NCBI GenBank assembly: GCA_947447895.1
Contig: CANFLM010000011.1
Location: forward strand, 1 to 55,344
Reading direction: 5' to 3'
DNA from: Hyphomicrobiales bacterium
GTDB lineage: Bacteria > Pseudomonadota > Alphaproteobacteria > Rhizobiales > Beijerinckiaceae
Length of the DNA: 55,344 nucleotides
Shown here: in pieces, positions 16,344 through 25,313 of the stretch
How the letters are laid out: each line of letters starts with the position of its first letter
How positions within the stretch are numbered: the stretch's first letter is position 1
Program-made: the position numbers and the translations under genes
Notes under the pieces: model-generated
The model's input: only the letters and a program-made list of their open reading frames with translations
Told to the model about the DNA's origin: nothing
Databases searched by the model: none

Positions 16344-16982
16344 ATGACAGCATCTCCGGCTCCGTCCCCCGCCACAATGCGCGACAGGATCAAGGATCTG
16401 ACAACCCGTTTGCTGATCAAGAACGGCTATCAGGGGTTCCGTTTCCGCGATGTGGCCGCGCCGCTGCAATCAACCCGCGCCAATATCCATTATTATTTCG
16501 GCAACAAGGAAAAACTCGTCAACGAAGTGGTGTGCGAATATATGGCCGCGACCATTGCGCGCATGGCCGAGGGCTGGAACGATCCTGACAAGAGCCTCGA
16601 GGATAAAATCCGCTGGATGATGGAATCCAACCGCCAGCGCTATCTGCAATCCAACCCCACCGGACAGACCGCCCATCCGTGGAGCCTGATTGCCCGCATG
16701 CGGCTGGAGCGCGACCATATCGGCGAGGAGGCGCGCAAAGCCACGCTGGGTTTCAGCGAAGACCTCGAACGGCTGGTGCGCAACGGCATCATGGCCGCCA
16801 TGGCCAAGGGCGAATTGCGGGCCGAAACACCGGTTGACGATGTCACCCTGCAACTGGTTGCCATTGCCAACAGCGCCGATCCGATCACCCAGGATGACGG
16901 CAGTTTCGACCGTCTCGAACAGCTTTATCTGGCCTTTGCCCGCATCATCGCCCATGCTTACGGGCACAAACCTGCCATCTAG
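16344..16982 (+). CDS. TetR/AcrR family transcriptional regulator
   Basis: The frame is open upstream, but ATG 16344 has a GAGGGAG ribosome site and gives a standard TetR length of 212 residues. The N-terminal helix-turn-helix is clear: IKDLTTRLLIKNGYQGFRF, then DVAAPLQSTRANIHYYFGNK, the typical recognition helix and YYF. The C-terminal ligand domain is not diagnostic. It starts 10 nt after the flavoprotein gene. The two matching 16-bp palindromes at the promoters of this gene set make it the obvious local repressor, probably released by a pathway substrate or intermediate. Confidence 0.92.
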   Translation: MTASPAPSPATMRDRIKDLTTRLLIKNGYQGFRFRDVAAPLQSTRANIHYYFGNKEKLVNEVVCEYMAATIARMAEGWNDPDKSLEDKIRWMMESNRQRYLQSNPTGQTAHPWSLIARMRLERDHIGEEARKATLGFSEDLERLVRNGIMAAMAKGELRAETPVDDVTLQLVAIANSADPITQDDGSFDRLEQLYLAFARIIAHAYGHKPAI

Positions 16983-16998
16983 AGAATAGAAAACCGTC

Positions 16999-17472
16999 AT
17001 GAGCCTTGAATCTGTCCGCGCATTCTTTGCCGAAAAAGCCCCCGACATCCACATCATCGAACTGGCCGACAGCACGGCCACCGTCGAACTGGCGGCCAAG
17101 GGCCACGGTGTTGCCCCCGCACAGATCGCCAAAACCCTGTCGGTCCGGGTCGGCGAACGGCGGTTCCTGATTGTCACCTGCGGCATCGGCAGGCTCGACA
17201 ACAAGAAAGCCAAAACCGTATTCGGCGGCAAGGTCAGCATGCTGGGGGCCGAAGAGGTGCTGGACATCACCAGCCATCCGGTCGGCGGCGTCTGCCCGTT
17301 CGGCCTGCCCCAAGACCTGCCAATCTATTGTGACATATCGCTGAAAGCCTTTGACGAGGTGGTCCCGGCCGCTGGCTCCACCCATTCGGCCGTCAGAATA
17401 CCACCGTTGCGGATGGCCGAACTGGTCGGCGCGCAGTGGGTGGATGTCTGCCAGACACCGGACGCGGTGTGA
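16999..17472 (+). CDS. YbaK/EbsC family aminoacyl-tRNA deacylase
   Basis: The product is 157 residues, the usual length of free-standing YbaK/EbsC/ProX-type editing proteins. Visible features are VAPAQIAKTLSVRV with the conserved Lys, the FLIVTCGIGRLDNKKAK region and HPVGGVCPFGLP, the signature GGVxPFG loop. Family members hydrolyse mischarged aminoacyl-tRNA (for example Cys- or Ala-tRNAPro) in the cytoplasm. It starts 16 nt after the TetR gene and may be cotranscribed with it, although it has no obvious link to the catabolic genes. It ends 7 nt from the stop of the convergent response regulator. Confidence 0.9.
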   Translation: MSLESVRAFFAEKAPDIHIIELADSTATVELAAKGHGVAPAQIAKTLSVRVGERRFLIVTCGIGRLDNKKAKTVFGGKVSMLGAEEVLDITSHPVGGVCPFGLPQDLPIYCDISLKAFDEVVPAAGSTHSAVRIPPLRMAELVGAQWVDVCQTPDAV

Positions 17473-17479
17473 GTGGCGT

Positions 17480-18172
17480 CTACTCCATCACAATCGGCAC
17501 GGTCAGCTTGTAGCCGTATTTGCGCACGGCCTTGATGGCCGGCGCAGCACCGCCAACTTCGCTGATTTTGCGGCGCAGATGGGTCATGCGCACTTCCAGA
17601 CTGGCATCGGAAATCGTATCGGCCTCGCCCACCAGATTGGCGATGATCTGCCAGCGTTCCAGCACTTGGCCCGGCGCCATCATCAAGGCGCTCAGCGTCA
17701 GAATTTCCGATTGGGTCAGCATGGCCTTGCCCGCAGGCCCCGACAGCGTCATGCGCTGCCCGTCAAGGCGCAGACTGTCGGTCTGTCCGTCCTGATCCTG
17801 CCGGGTCCTCCGGGCAAAGGCGGTGATGACAGCCAGCAATTCCTCGGGGTCCACCGGCTTGGACAGATAGAAATCGGCGCCGCTGTCATAGCCTGTCATT
17901 TTATCGCTGAGGCTGCTGCGGGCCGTGGCCATGACGATGCCGACGCGCGGATGCGCGTGCCGGATGCGGCGGGCCAGACTGAGACCATCCTCGCCGGGCA
18001 GGTTGAGATCGATCACATAGAGGTCGGTCAGCGCATGTTTTTGCTCGTCATCGACATCTTCGGCACAGAAAAAGCCGGTGGCCTTGTGGCCGTTCTGGCA
18101 GAGCAGATCCACCAGAATTTCACGCAAGGTATCGTGATCCTCGACAACGACAATGTTCAACCCTGTTGTCAT
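17480..18172 (-). CDS. OmpR-type response regulator
   Basis: A 230-residue two-component response regulator. The receiver domain has the acidic pair in VVVEDHD (residues 11-12), the phospho-acceptor Asp55 in YVIDLNLPGEDG, Thr83 in VMATARS and Lys105 in YLSKPVDP. The C-terminal half is a winged helix (SEILTLSALMMAPGQVLERW, then VEVRMTHLRRKI-like and AVRKYGYKLTVP). No histidine kinase lies next to it. Instead it begins 2 nt after the stop of the TpsB-type transporter gene on the same strand, so it is the second gene of a two-gene operon. Confidence 0.92.
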   Translation of the reverse strand: MTTGLNIVVVEDHDTLREILVDLLCQNGHKATGFFCAEDVDDEQKHALTDLYVIDLNLPGEDGLSLARRIRHAHPRVGIVMATARSSLSDKMTGYDSGADFYLSKPVDPEELLAVITAFARRTRQDQDGQTDSLRLDGQRMTLSGPAGKAMLTQSEILTLSALMMAPGQVLERWQIIANLVGEADTISDASLEVRMTHLRRKISEVGGAAPAIKAVRKYGYKLTVPIVME

Positions 18173-18174
18173 GG

Positions 18175-19929
18175 CTAGAACCCCACCCCTGCCGACAGCC
18201 AGATGCGATCAAGCTGTCTGGTTCCGTCCTGATCATGTCCGTCGGGCTTGGGCAGCGGATTGCTGCCGATGCGGTGCGCCCAGGTGAGCTTGATTGTGGA
18301 GTTGTAATCGCCCCGCCAGACCAGCGACAGGCCAAGTCCTTTGTAAAACAATGTATTTTTAGCAGGGGCACCCGAATAGCGGTTGTCCATATTCTGCTGG
18401 ACCAGACCGGTATCGATAAAGGCGACAGCCTCGAACCCATAAGGGAGTTGCTGGCGTGCTTCCACCGTGGCCGTCACGCCCGAACTGCCGCCTCCCTCGC
18501 TCGACGGATAGGCCCTGACACCGGACGAGCCACCCAGAAACAGTTTCTCGGAGGAATCCAGATTGTTGAAGGCATATTGGGCCGCCACATTGGCAAACAG
18601 CGTCAATTCCTCGGTCACAGTCTGGCTGCGCGAGGCGCTGATCTTGAATTTGGAAAAGGCCCCGTGGGTATGGGCGGCAGCGGCATCGCTGGCCTTGTTG
18701 GGCGAGCCGTCCAGATTGACACGCCCCAGATGATAGCTGACCGAGGCGGTGTTGACGCCACCGCCGCCCAACTGGTCGAACTTATTGGCCGTCAGCCCCG
18801 CATTGATCGCATCGGTGCGGTATTGGCTGGTGGTGATATGATTGCCCAGATTGTCGAAACTGCGGCCGTCATAGCCCAGCGTGGCATAGACATTGAACGA
18901 ACGGGTGCGCAGAACAGGATGGTTCACTTCCAGTCCGACCGTGCTGGATGTGCCCTCGATATGGGCGGCTTTGAATTCGGGTGCGACCAGTTGATAGGTC
19001 ATCATGCTGGCTGATGCGGTGACTTTGGTGCCGGAGGCAGTGACCGGCACCGTCAGGCTGAACCGGCCATAATCGCTGCCATCGCTATGCATGGCATTGG
19101 CCGACAGCAACTCGCCATTGCCGGTCGGGCTCTCGGCGCTGAGGTCGGCATTCAACCGCTTGGTTCCGGTGGAGCGCGAGCCGCCATTGTCGAGCGTGGC
19201 ATTGCCCTTGAGGATCGGCTTGTCGCGGGCCAGCAAAACGAATTCGCTTTCGCCATCGGTCCGCCCCTCGCGCAAGCCCCCCGATACGCTGACGCCCGGC
19301 AGATCCTCGATCAGCAACAGGCCGCGATCCAGATCATAGACATTGACCAGCCGGCCCGGCGGCAAGGCTTGCTCGATCCGGTTCAGCAACAGATCAAGCC
19401 GTGTCCGGCTTTGCGTCGCCTCGTCCATCACAGCACCGGTAAAGCGCGACTCGACGATATGGAACAGGACAATGCCGCCTTTGACCACCTGTTTGGGGAT
19501 TGTGGCGGCTGCGACATAGCCCCTCTCGCGATAGACGAGCGCCAGAGCGGCAGCGGCATTCTGCAATTCGCCGAAGGTCAGCGGGCGGTTGAGATAGGGC
19601 TCGACCACCCTGGCCAGCACATCCGAGCGGACCGCCGTATTGCCGGAAAAGGTGAATTGCCTGACCAGCAGTGTTTCGCCCTGCCCCTGCAGCAGTTCGA
19701 TCTTGGGCGGAGCGGGCGGCGGACCGACCGTCGGCAGTTTGGGCGGAGGCAGCGAGCGTTCGATCTGGTTGAGCAATGATCCGGCATCGGGCGTAAAGCC
19801 CTGCGCCCTGGCCTGCCCGAACAGACCCGACAGCACAGCCAGCAGAAGGGTTGCAACCAGCGCAAAGACGCAGCGCGGCAGCCCTAAGGCTCCCCTCCGT
19901 TCTTTCCCCTGATGCCACCGTTTCAACAC
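18175..19929 (-). CDS. TpsB/ShlB/FhaC-family outer-membrane transporter (hemolysin activation/secretion type)
   Basis: The protein has a positively charged N-region, a hydrophobic core (CVFALVATLLLAVLSGLFG) and a likely signal-peptidase site at ARA-QG, so it is exported. A proline-rich linker (PPPKLPTVGPPPAPPKI) precedes a POTRA domain (VRQFTFSGNTAVRSDVL). The 16-stranded barrel follows, with VRAYPSSEGGGSSGV matching the conserved VRGY-type L6 motif, and the chain ends in Phe as expected for BAM insertion. GTG 19929 gives a normal signal peptide and about 584 residues; ATGs at 19980 and 20019 are alternatives. TpsB proteins secrete large TpsA exoproteins, but no tpsA gene is in this window. 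The partner may be encoded elsewhere. Confidence 0.85.
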   Translation of the reverse strand: MLKRWHQGKERRGALGLPRCVFALVATLLLAVLSGLFGQARAQGFTPDAGSLLNQIERSLPPPKLPTVGPPPAPPKIELLQGQGETLLVRQFTFSGNTAVRSDVLARVVEPYLNRPLTFGELQNAAAALALVYRERGYVAAATIPKQVVKGGIVLFHIVESRFTGAVMDEATQSRTRLDLLLNRIEQALPPGRLVNVYDLDRGLLLIEDLPGVSVSGGLREGRTDGESEFVLLARDKPILKGNATLDNGGSRSTGTKRLNADLSAESPTGNGELLSANAMHSDGSDYGRFSLTVPVTASGTKVTASASMMTYQLVAPEFKAAHIEGTSSTVGLEVNHPVLRTRSFNVYATLGYDGRSFDNLGNHITTSQYRTDAINAGLTANKFDQLGGGGVNTASVSYHLGRVNLDGSPNKASDAAAAHTHGAFSKFKISASRSQTVTEELTLFANVAAQYAFNNLDSSEKLFLGGSSGVRAYPSSEGGGSSGVTATVEARQQLPYGFEAVAFIDTGLVQQNMDNRYSGAPAKNTLFYKGLGLSLVWRGDYNSTIKLTWAHRIGSNPLPKPDGHDQDGTRQLDRIWLSAGVGF

Positions 19930-20326
19930 GCTTCTGCTACTCTCACACCACAACACAACGGACACGACTTGAGAGGCCATTGCCGCATGGCATCGAAATG
20001 CCCGCGCGCAAAGCCCCATTAACCCATCCAAAAACTACCAGTCGCACCAGACCAGAGCAATTGGAGCAGAGCGGCTAAACGGAAACATCGTTAAGGAAGA
20101 CAAGGACTTAAAGGAATAACAGCCACTTAGGTGCCCGCCCGCCTTGCCGATTGGTGTGGATAAAAATTTAAACCGGGACGAAAACAGGCCCGTCATCCGC
20201 CCGAAAAGCGGGAAACCCTTGCAAACGATTTGGAAATCGACCGCGATGGAAACTGGACGCGACAGCCTTCACGACCCCTGAAGAGGGGCCGTGGCCGTCG
20301 CCAAGATGTCAGGCTTTCCGGCTGGA
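19930..20326. other. Intergenic region upstream of the tpsB-type gene
   Basis: Roughly 400 bp lie between the end of the ABC-F gene and the chosen tpsB start; both genes are on the minus strand. No convincing gene is seen. The part next to tpsB may be coding if an upstream start is used. An AT-rich patch near 20160-20172 could be promoter DNA. A modest hairpin (CCCC-TGAAGA-GGGG with ACG/CGT flanks, 20271-20292) lacks a U-run and is not a confident terminator. Confidence 0.5.
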
Positions 20327-21949
20327 CTAGCTGTGTAAGCCCGGAGCTTCCTGTCCTGTGCTGGCCACATATTCGGTATAGCCACCGCCATATTGGTGCA
20401 CGCCGTCAGCTGTCAGTTCCAACACCCGATTGGACAGAGCCGCCAGAAAATGCCGGTCATGCGAGACAAACAGCATGGTGCCCTCATAGTGCGACAAAGC
20501 CTCGATCAGCATTTCCTTGGTGGCCATGTCGAGATGGTTGGTCGGTTCGTCCAGTACCAGAAAATTGGGCGGGTCATAGAGCATTTTGGCCATCACCAGA
20601 CGGGCCTTCTCGCCGCCCGACAGCACCCGGCATTTCTTTTCGACATCATCGCCGGAAAAGCCGAAACAGCCCGCCAAAGCGCGCAGCGAGCCCTGACCGG
20701 CTTGCGGAAAGGAATCTTCCAAGGATTCAAACACTGTCCGCTCGCCATCCAGCACTTCCATGGCGTGCTGGGCGAAATAGCCCAGCTTCACACTGCCACC
20801 CAAGGCCACCGACCCGTCATCGGGTTCGGTCGAACCGGTCACCAGTTTCAGCAAGGTCGATTTGCCCGCGCCATTGACGCCCATCACGCACCAGCGTTCT
20901 CTGCGGCGCACCTGGAAATCCAGTCCGTCATAGATGCTGCGCTGGCCATAGCGTTTGTGGACGTTTTTAAGGCTGACCACATCCTCGCCCGAGCGCGGCG
21001 CCGGTGGAAATTCGAAAGACACGCTCTGGCGGCGTTTGGGCGGCTCGACGCGGTCGATCTTTTCGAGCTTCTTGACGCGGCTCTGCACCTGCGCGGCATG
21101 CGAGGCGCGGGCCTTGAACCGTTCGATAAATTTGATTTCCTTGGCCAGCATCGCCTGCTGGCGTTCGAACTGCGCCTGCTGCTGCTTCTCGTTCATGGCG
21201 CGCTGCTGCTCGTAGAACTCGTAATCACCCGAATAGGTGGTCAGCTCGCCCCCGTCGATCTCGATGATTTTGGTCACAATCCGGTTCATGAATTCGCGGT
21301 CATGCGAGGTCAGCATCAAGGCGCCCTCATAACCCTTCAGGAATTGCTCGAGCCAGATCAGGCTTTCAAGGTCGAGATGGTTGCTCGGCTCATCGAGCAG
21401 CATGGCATCGGGGCGCATCAAGAGAATACGCGCCAGCGCGACGCGCATTTTCCAGCCCCCAGACAGGGCACCGACATCCCCCTCCATCATCTCTTGCGAA
21501 AAGCTCAAGCCGGCCAGCACTTCGCGCGCCCGTCCGTCGAGGGCATAGCCGCCCAATTCCTCGAAGCGGCCCTGCACCTCGCCGTAACGCTCGATGATCT
21601 CGTCCATCCTGTCGAGCTGGTCGGGATCGGCCATGGCCTCCTCGAGAGCCTTCAGCTCGGCGGCCACTTCGGCCACCGGTCCCGCACCATCCATGACTTC
21701 GGCGACCGCAGAGCGGCCCGACATTTCACCGACATCCTGCGAGAAATAACCGATGGTAATGCCACGATCGGTACCGACGTGGCCCTCATCGGGCAGCTCC
21801 TGACCGGTCATCATCCTGAACAACGTGGTTTTGCCCGCGCCATTGGGACCGACAAGGCCGACCTTCTCGCCCCTCAAAAGCGCCGCCGAAGCCTCGATAA
21901 ACAGGATCTGGTGGCCGTTCTGTTTGCTGATATTCTCAAGTCGAATCAT
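20327..21949 (-). CDS. ABC-F family ATP-binding protein (YheS/YbiT-like)
   Basis: A 540-residue soluble protein with two ABC domains and no membrane segment. Walker A sites are VGPNGAGKTTLF (about residue 35) and MGVNGAGKSTLL (about residue 345). Signatures are LSGGWKMRVALAR and LSGGEKARLVMAK; Walker B motifs are MLLDEPSNHLD and LVLDEPTNHLD. The NHLD ending is typical of ABC-F proteins. The charged linker between the domains (QQQAQFERQQAMLAKEIKFI) corresponds to the P-site tRNA-interaction motif. Family members bind the ribosomal E site and relieve stalling. It appears to be a housekeeping gene not tied to its neighbours. Confidence 0.92.
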   Translation of the reverse strand: MIRLENISKQNGHQILFIEASAALLRGEKVGLVGPNGAGKTTLFRMMTGQELPDEGHVGTDRGITIGYFSQDVGEMSGRSAVAEVMDGAGPVAEVAAELKALEEAMADPDQLDRMDEIIERYGEVQGRFEELGGYALDGRAREVLAGLSFSQEMMEGDVGALSGGWKMRVALARILLMRPDAMLLDEPSNHLDLESLIWLEQFLKGYEGALMLTSHDREFMNRIVTKIIEIDGGELTTYSGDYEFYEQQRAMNEKQQQAQFERQQAMLAKEIKFIERFKARASHAAQVQSRVKKLEKIDRVEPPKRRQSVSFEFPPAPRSGEDVVSLKNVHKRYGQRSIYDGLDFQVRRRERWCVMGVNGAGKSTLLKLVTGSTEPDDGSVALGGSVKLGYFAQHAMEVLDGERTVFESLEDSFPQAGQGSLRALAGCFGFSGDDVEKKCRVLSGGEKARLVMAKMLYDPPNFLVLDEPTNHLDMATKEMLIEALSHYEGTMLFVSHDRHFLAALSNRVLELTADGVHQYGGGYTEYVASTGQEAPGLHS

Positions 21950-22035
21950 GGCGAAAACACACTCTCAATCATTCTGCGCGCCCTTATGGCATGGGGCGGG
22001 CGATCAGGCCACAGCCTTTAAGCCGGAAAGACCCT

Positions 22036-22965
22036 TCAGCCGACCAGATCCCAATATTGGCGGGGGCCGAACCGCTCGGCCAGAAAATCCACAAAGGCCC
22101 GCACTTTTGGCGACAGGTGCCGTGGAGTCGGATAGACCGCATTCAGCGACAGGGTTTGCGGCATATAGGCATCGAGCACCGTCACCAGCATACCGCTTTG
22201 CAGATCCGCACCGACGATGAATGTCGGCAGGCTGGTCAGCCCCATGCCTTTCAAAGCCGCGACCCGCAAGGCATCGCCATTATTGGCGCTGATGCGTCCT
22301 CGCACCTCGACAGGCCATGGTTTGGCAGGAGCGGAGGGGCCGGGCAAGGTCTGGAACTGCCATTCATTGGCCATCGCCATATTGCTGTTGAGCAGACAGC
22401 GATGCTGTTTGAGATCGGCGGGGGTCTCGGGCACACCATATTGCTGCAGATAGGCGGGGCTGGCGCAGATGACCCGCCGGATCGGCCCCAGCTTTTTGGC
22501 GATCAGCGACGAATCCACCATGCCGCCGATCCGCACCGCGACGTCGAAGCCCTCATCGACCAGATCGACAAAACGGTCATTCATCACCAGATCGACCGAG
22601 ACATCGGGATAGCGGTTGAGAAAATCTGGCAGGGCCTGTGCCAGATGCAGAAAGCCGAAGCTCATCGGCGCATTGACGCGCAAGCGGCCTCTCGGGGATT
22701 CCTGCAACCGGGTCACCGCCCGATTGGCCTCCTCGAAATCGGCCAGTATCCGCGCAGTACGTTCAAAATAGCTCATCCCCGCTTCGGTCAGCGCCAAAGT
22801 GCGGGTGGAGCGGTGGAACAAGCGCGCCCCCAATTCGGCCTCCAACGCGCTGATATGCCGGCTCACCGCCGATTTCGACAGGCCCAACCGGTCGGCAGCC
22901 TCGGTAAAGGACTTGGTTTCCGCAACTTTCACAAAGGCCTCGAGCGCCGACATCCGGTCCATCAT
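22036..22965 (-). CDS. LysR family transcriptional regulator
   Basis: The chosen ATG at 22965 has a TGAGGA ribosome site and yields 309 residues, the usual LysR length; upstream extension is AT-rich and not credible. The N-terminal winged helix is plain: MSALEAFVKVAETKSFTEAA, then LGLSKSAVSRHISALEAELG and RLFHRSTRTLALTEAG. The C-terminal half is a periplasmic-binding-protein-like effector domain. The DRMSALEAFVKVAE opening and RGRLRVNAPMSFG are typical of the DsdC/PecT/AaeR-like group that controls quinone and aromatic-stress genes. It is divergent from the DoxX-pirin-WrbA genes across a perfect palindrome, so it probably regulates them and itself. Confidence 0.92.
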   Translation of the reverse strand: MMDRMSALEAFVKVAETKSFTEAADRLGLSKSAVSRHISALEAELGARLFHRSTRTLALTEAGMSYFERTARILADFEEANRAVTRLQESPRGRLRVNAPMSFGFLHLAQALPDFLNRYPDVSVDLVMNDRFVDLVDEGFDVAVRIGGMVDSSLIAKKLGPIRRVICASPAYLQQYGVPETPADLKQHRCLLNSNMAMANEWQFQTLPGPSAPAKPWPVEVRGRISANNGDALRVAALKGMGLTSLPTFIVGADLQSGMLVTVLDAYMPQTLSLNAVYPTPRHLSPKVRAFVDFLAERFGPRQYWDLVG

Positions 22966-22977
22966 TGCTGTCCTCAT

Positions 22978-22996
22978 TGTTGCTAATTTAGCAACA
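22978..22996. promoter_or_regulatory. Perfect 19-bp palindrome, probable LysR operator
   Basis: TGTTGCTAATTTAGCAACA is a perfect inverted repeat (9-bp arms around one T). It lies 13 bp upstream of the LysR start and 116 bp upstream of doxX. It fits the T-N11-A rule for LysR-type recognition sites. An AT-rich stretch follows (22997-23035) that could hold the promoter of the rightward operon. Confidence 0.8.
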
Positions 22997-23111
22997 TATT
23001 GATGATTAATGAGTATATTGTTTCTATTTATCAAACAACATAATTTCACTCCAGAAACAGGCGCAACACTGCAGCCTGTTGACCCGATCGATCATGTGAA
23101 GGATTTCAACC

Positions 23112-23615
23112 ATGACCAACGCCACTCTGGCCGATGCCACCCCCGCTTCTGCTTCTGTGCCCTCAACCCCGAAGCCGATCATTCCGGTCCTTCATGGCCT
23201 GGCCACGCTGTTCTCGCCGCTTGCCGAACCACTGGTGCGGGTGACGGCCGGTCTGCTGCTGGTTCCGCATGGCGCGCAAAAACTGTTCGGCCTGTTTGGC
23301 GGCTATGGTCTGGAAGCCACCGGCCAGTTTTTCGCCAGCAAGCTGGGCCTGCCGGCGTCCTTCGCCCTTCTGGCCGGACTGATCGAATGTGTCGGCGGCC
23401 TGATGCTGGCTCTCGGCCTCGCCACCCGCGCCGTAGCGGTTCTGGTGTTCGGTGTTATGGCCGTGGCTGTGGTGTCCGTGCATCTGCCCAACGGCTTTTT
23501 CTGGACCAGCGGCGGCTATGAATATCCCCTGCTCTGGGCGGTTGTGGCCTTGTCCTATGCCCTTCGCGGCGGCGGACGGTTTTCGCTGGACCGCCTGATC
23601 GGCTACGAATTCTGA
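23112..23615 (+). CDS. DoxX family membrane protein
   Basis: A 167-residue membrane protein with about four hydrophobic segments. The DoxX pattern is visible: LVRVTAGLLLVPHGAQKLFG, then ASFALLAGLIECVGGLMLALG, AVLVFGVMAVAVVSVHLPNGFFW and EYPLLWAVVALSYALRGGGRFSLDRLIG. DoxX proteins are small inner-membrane proteins of uncertain function, often linked with quinone or thiol oxidative stress. The start follows a leader after the LysR-facing palindrome. Pirin and WrbA genes lie downstream on the same strand. Confidence 0.92.
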   Translation: MTNATLADATPASASVPSTPKPIIPVLHGLATLFSPLAEPLVRVTAGLLLVPHGAQKLFGLFGGYGLEATGQFFASKLGLPASFALLAGLIECVGGLMLALGLATRAVAVLVFGVMAVAVVSVHLPNGFFWTSGGYEYPLLWAVVALSYALRGGGRFSLDRLIGYEF

Positions 23616-23701
23616 TCCGACCCTTGCTGCGGGAGCGGACATACCGTCTCCTCCCGCCGGTCGCCCTCCGAGATTGGCTGTTTTGCTCAAAAAGGTCTGC
23701 C

Positions 23702-24409
23702 ATGTCCCTCACCCTTCGCCCCTCGCAAGCTCGCGGCCATGCCAATCACGGCTGGCTCGACAGCTATCACAGCTTTTCCTTTGCCGGTTATCATGACCCC
23801 GACCACATGAATTTCGGTCCGTTGCGGGTCATCAACGAGGACCGCATCCAGCCCGGCATGGGGTTCGGCACCCATGGCCACCGCGACATGGAGATCATCT
23901 CCTACGTGCTGGAAGGCGAGCTGGAACACAAGGACGACATCGGCAACGGCTCGATCATCCGTCCCGGTGACATCCAGATCATGTCGGCCGGCACGGGGAT
24001 CCGGCACAGCGAATTCAACCCCTCGCAGGTCAACCCCGCCTATTTCCTGCAAATCTGGCTGATGCCCGACCGCGAGGGCCACGCCCCGCGCTATGACCAG
24101 AAACATTTCACTGCGGCCGACAAAACCGGTCGGTTACGGCTGATCGCCTCCCCCGATGGCCGCGACGGTTCAGGCCAGATCCATCAAAATGCCTTGATTT
24201 ACGCGACAATCCTCCACAAGGGGCACAGCCTGTCCCACGACATCGCGCAGGGGCGCTCCGTCTGGGTGCAAATGCTGCGCGGTCATCTGAACGTCAACGG
24301 AACGGATCTGCGCGCCGGAGATGCCCTTGCCTTGGAAAACGAGGCTGTCGTGTCCCTGATCTCCGGGGAAGACAAGTCCGAATGCCTGATTTTCGACCTG
24401 CCCCTATAA
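23702..24409 (+). CDS. Pirin family protein
   Basis: The start at 23702 (MSLTLRPS) was chosen over an upstream in-frame codon because the family homology starts there; the product is 235 residues, the normal length. The metal-binding cupin residues are present: [21 protein letters not shown] supplies the first histidines, and [14 protein letters not shown] the later His and Glu. Bacterial pirins such as YhhW have quercetin 2,3-dioxygenase activity; others act as regulators. It sits between DoxX and WrbA, which fits a role in handling aromatic or quinone compounds. Cytoplasmic. Confidence 0.93.
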   Translation: MSLTLRPSQARGHANHGWLDSYHSFSFAGYHDPDHMNFGPLRVINEDRIQPGMGFGTHGHRDMEIISYVLEGELEHKDDIGNGSIIRPGDIQIMSAGTGIRHSEFNPSQVNPAYFLQIWLMPDREGHAPRYDQKHFTAADKTGRLRLIASPDGRDGSGQIHQNALIYATILHKGHSLSHDIAQGRSVWVQMLRGHLNVNGTDLRAGDALALENEAVVSLISGEDKSECLIFDLPL

Positions 24410-24437
24410 CCGTCTGAAACTCCGAGAGGAAATTGCC

Positions 24438-25037
24438 ATGACAAAAGTTCTCGTCCTGTATTATTCGAGCTACGGCCATATCGAAACCATGGCCTCTGCA
24501 GTGGCTGAAGGTGTGCGCGAGGCCGGCGCCGAAGCCGTCATCAAGCGTGTGCCGGAACTGGTGCCCGAAGACGTCGCCAAGAGCATCCATTTCAAGCTCG
24601 ACCAGGCCGCCCCGATTGCCACTGTCGATGAATTGCCCGATTACGATGCCATCATCATCGGCGTACCGACCCGTTTCGGCAATATGCCGGCCCAGATGAA
24701 AAACTTCCTCGACCAGACCGGCGGCCTGTGGTTCCAGGGCAAGCTGATCGGCAAAGTCGGCAGCGTGTTCACCTCCAGCGCCACCCAGCATGGCGGGCAG
24801 GAAAGCACCATCTTGTCCACCCACACCGTGTTGCTCCATCACGGCATGGTGATTGTCGGCCTGCCCTATTCCTTTGCGGGCCAGATGGACAATTCGGCTG
24901 TCACGGGCGGCAGTCCCTATGGCGCCACCACCATTGCCAATGGCGACGGCTCGCGCCAGCCCTCCGACAATGAACTGGCCGGCGCACGTTTCCAGGGCAA
25001 GCATGTGGCCGCTATTGCTGCCAAGCTCAAGGCCTGA
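24438..25037 (+). CDS. wrbA: NAD(P)H:quinone oxidoreductase, WrbA type
   Basis: A 199-residue flavodoxin-like protein with the WrbA signature: FMN-phosphate loop [12 protein letters not shown] near residue 8, [24 protein letters not shown] and [19 protein letters not shown]. WrbA reduces quinones by two electrons at the expense of NAD(P)H and avoids semiquinone radicals. The gene has a GAGAGGAA ribosome site, is the last of the DoxX-pirin-WrbA run and is followed by a strong terminator. The length matches the family. Confidence 0.95.
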   Translation: MTKVLVLYYSSYGHIETMASAVAEGVREAGAEAVIKRVPELVPEDVAKSIHFKLDQAAPIATVDELPDYDAIIIGVPTRFGNMPAQMKNFLDQTGGLWFQGKLIGKVGSVFTSSATQHGGQESTILSTHTVLLHHGMVIVGLPYSFAGQMDNSAVTGGSPYGATTIANGDGSRQPSDNELAGARFQGKHVAAIAAKLKA

Positions 25038-25076
25038 CACGACACGAAAGCCCCGAGACAACATCGACAAGACAGG

Positions 25077-25102
25077 AACCGTGGCCAAGGCCACGGTTTT
25101 TT
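25077..25102 (+). terminator. Intrinsic terminator after wrbA
   Basis: AACCGTGGCC and GGCCACGGTT form a GC-rich inverted repeat separated by two A residues; the innermost pairs will open to a six-base loop. TTTTTT follows directly. It lies 39 nt downstream of the WrbA stop codon. Confidence 0.93.
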
Positions 25103-25313
25103 ATGTCCAAGTGTATCTCCGCAATGACCTGTGAAATCCCCGCAACAATCAATAATGGTGCAACGCAACAACCAAATCATCTCCGATTTTGTGTGTCGAG
25201 ATAGAGATCTTCAATAGACAATCTTTGCATTTACTCCCATTCTAGACGCACAAGACCATGCGGTGTCTGACGATACCGCTTCACCTGAGATCAAGCCCCG
25301 AGGAACCTGTTTG

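Noticed and set aside
14993-16420. A 475-codon minus-strand open frame opposite the Old Yellow Enzyme-type gene
   Set aside because: Antisense to a gene with clear catalytic motifs; it contains no motif of its own.
20271-20292. GC hairpin after the ABC-F gene as an intrinsic terminator
   Set aside because: The core stem is only 4 bp plus 3 flanking pairs with a mismatch, and no U-run follows on the minus strand.
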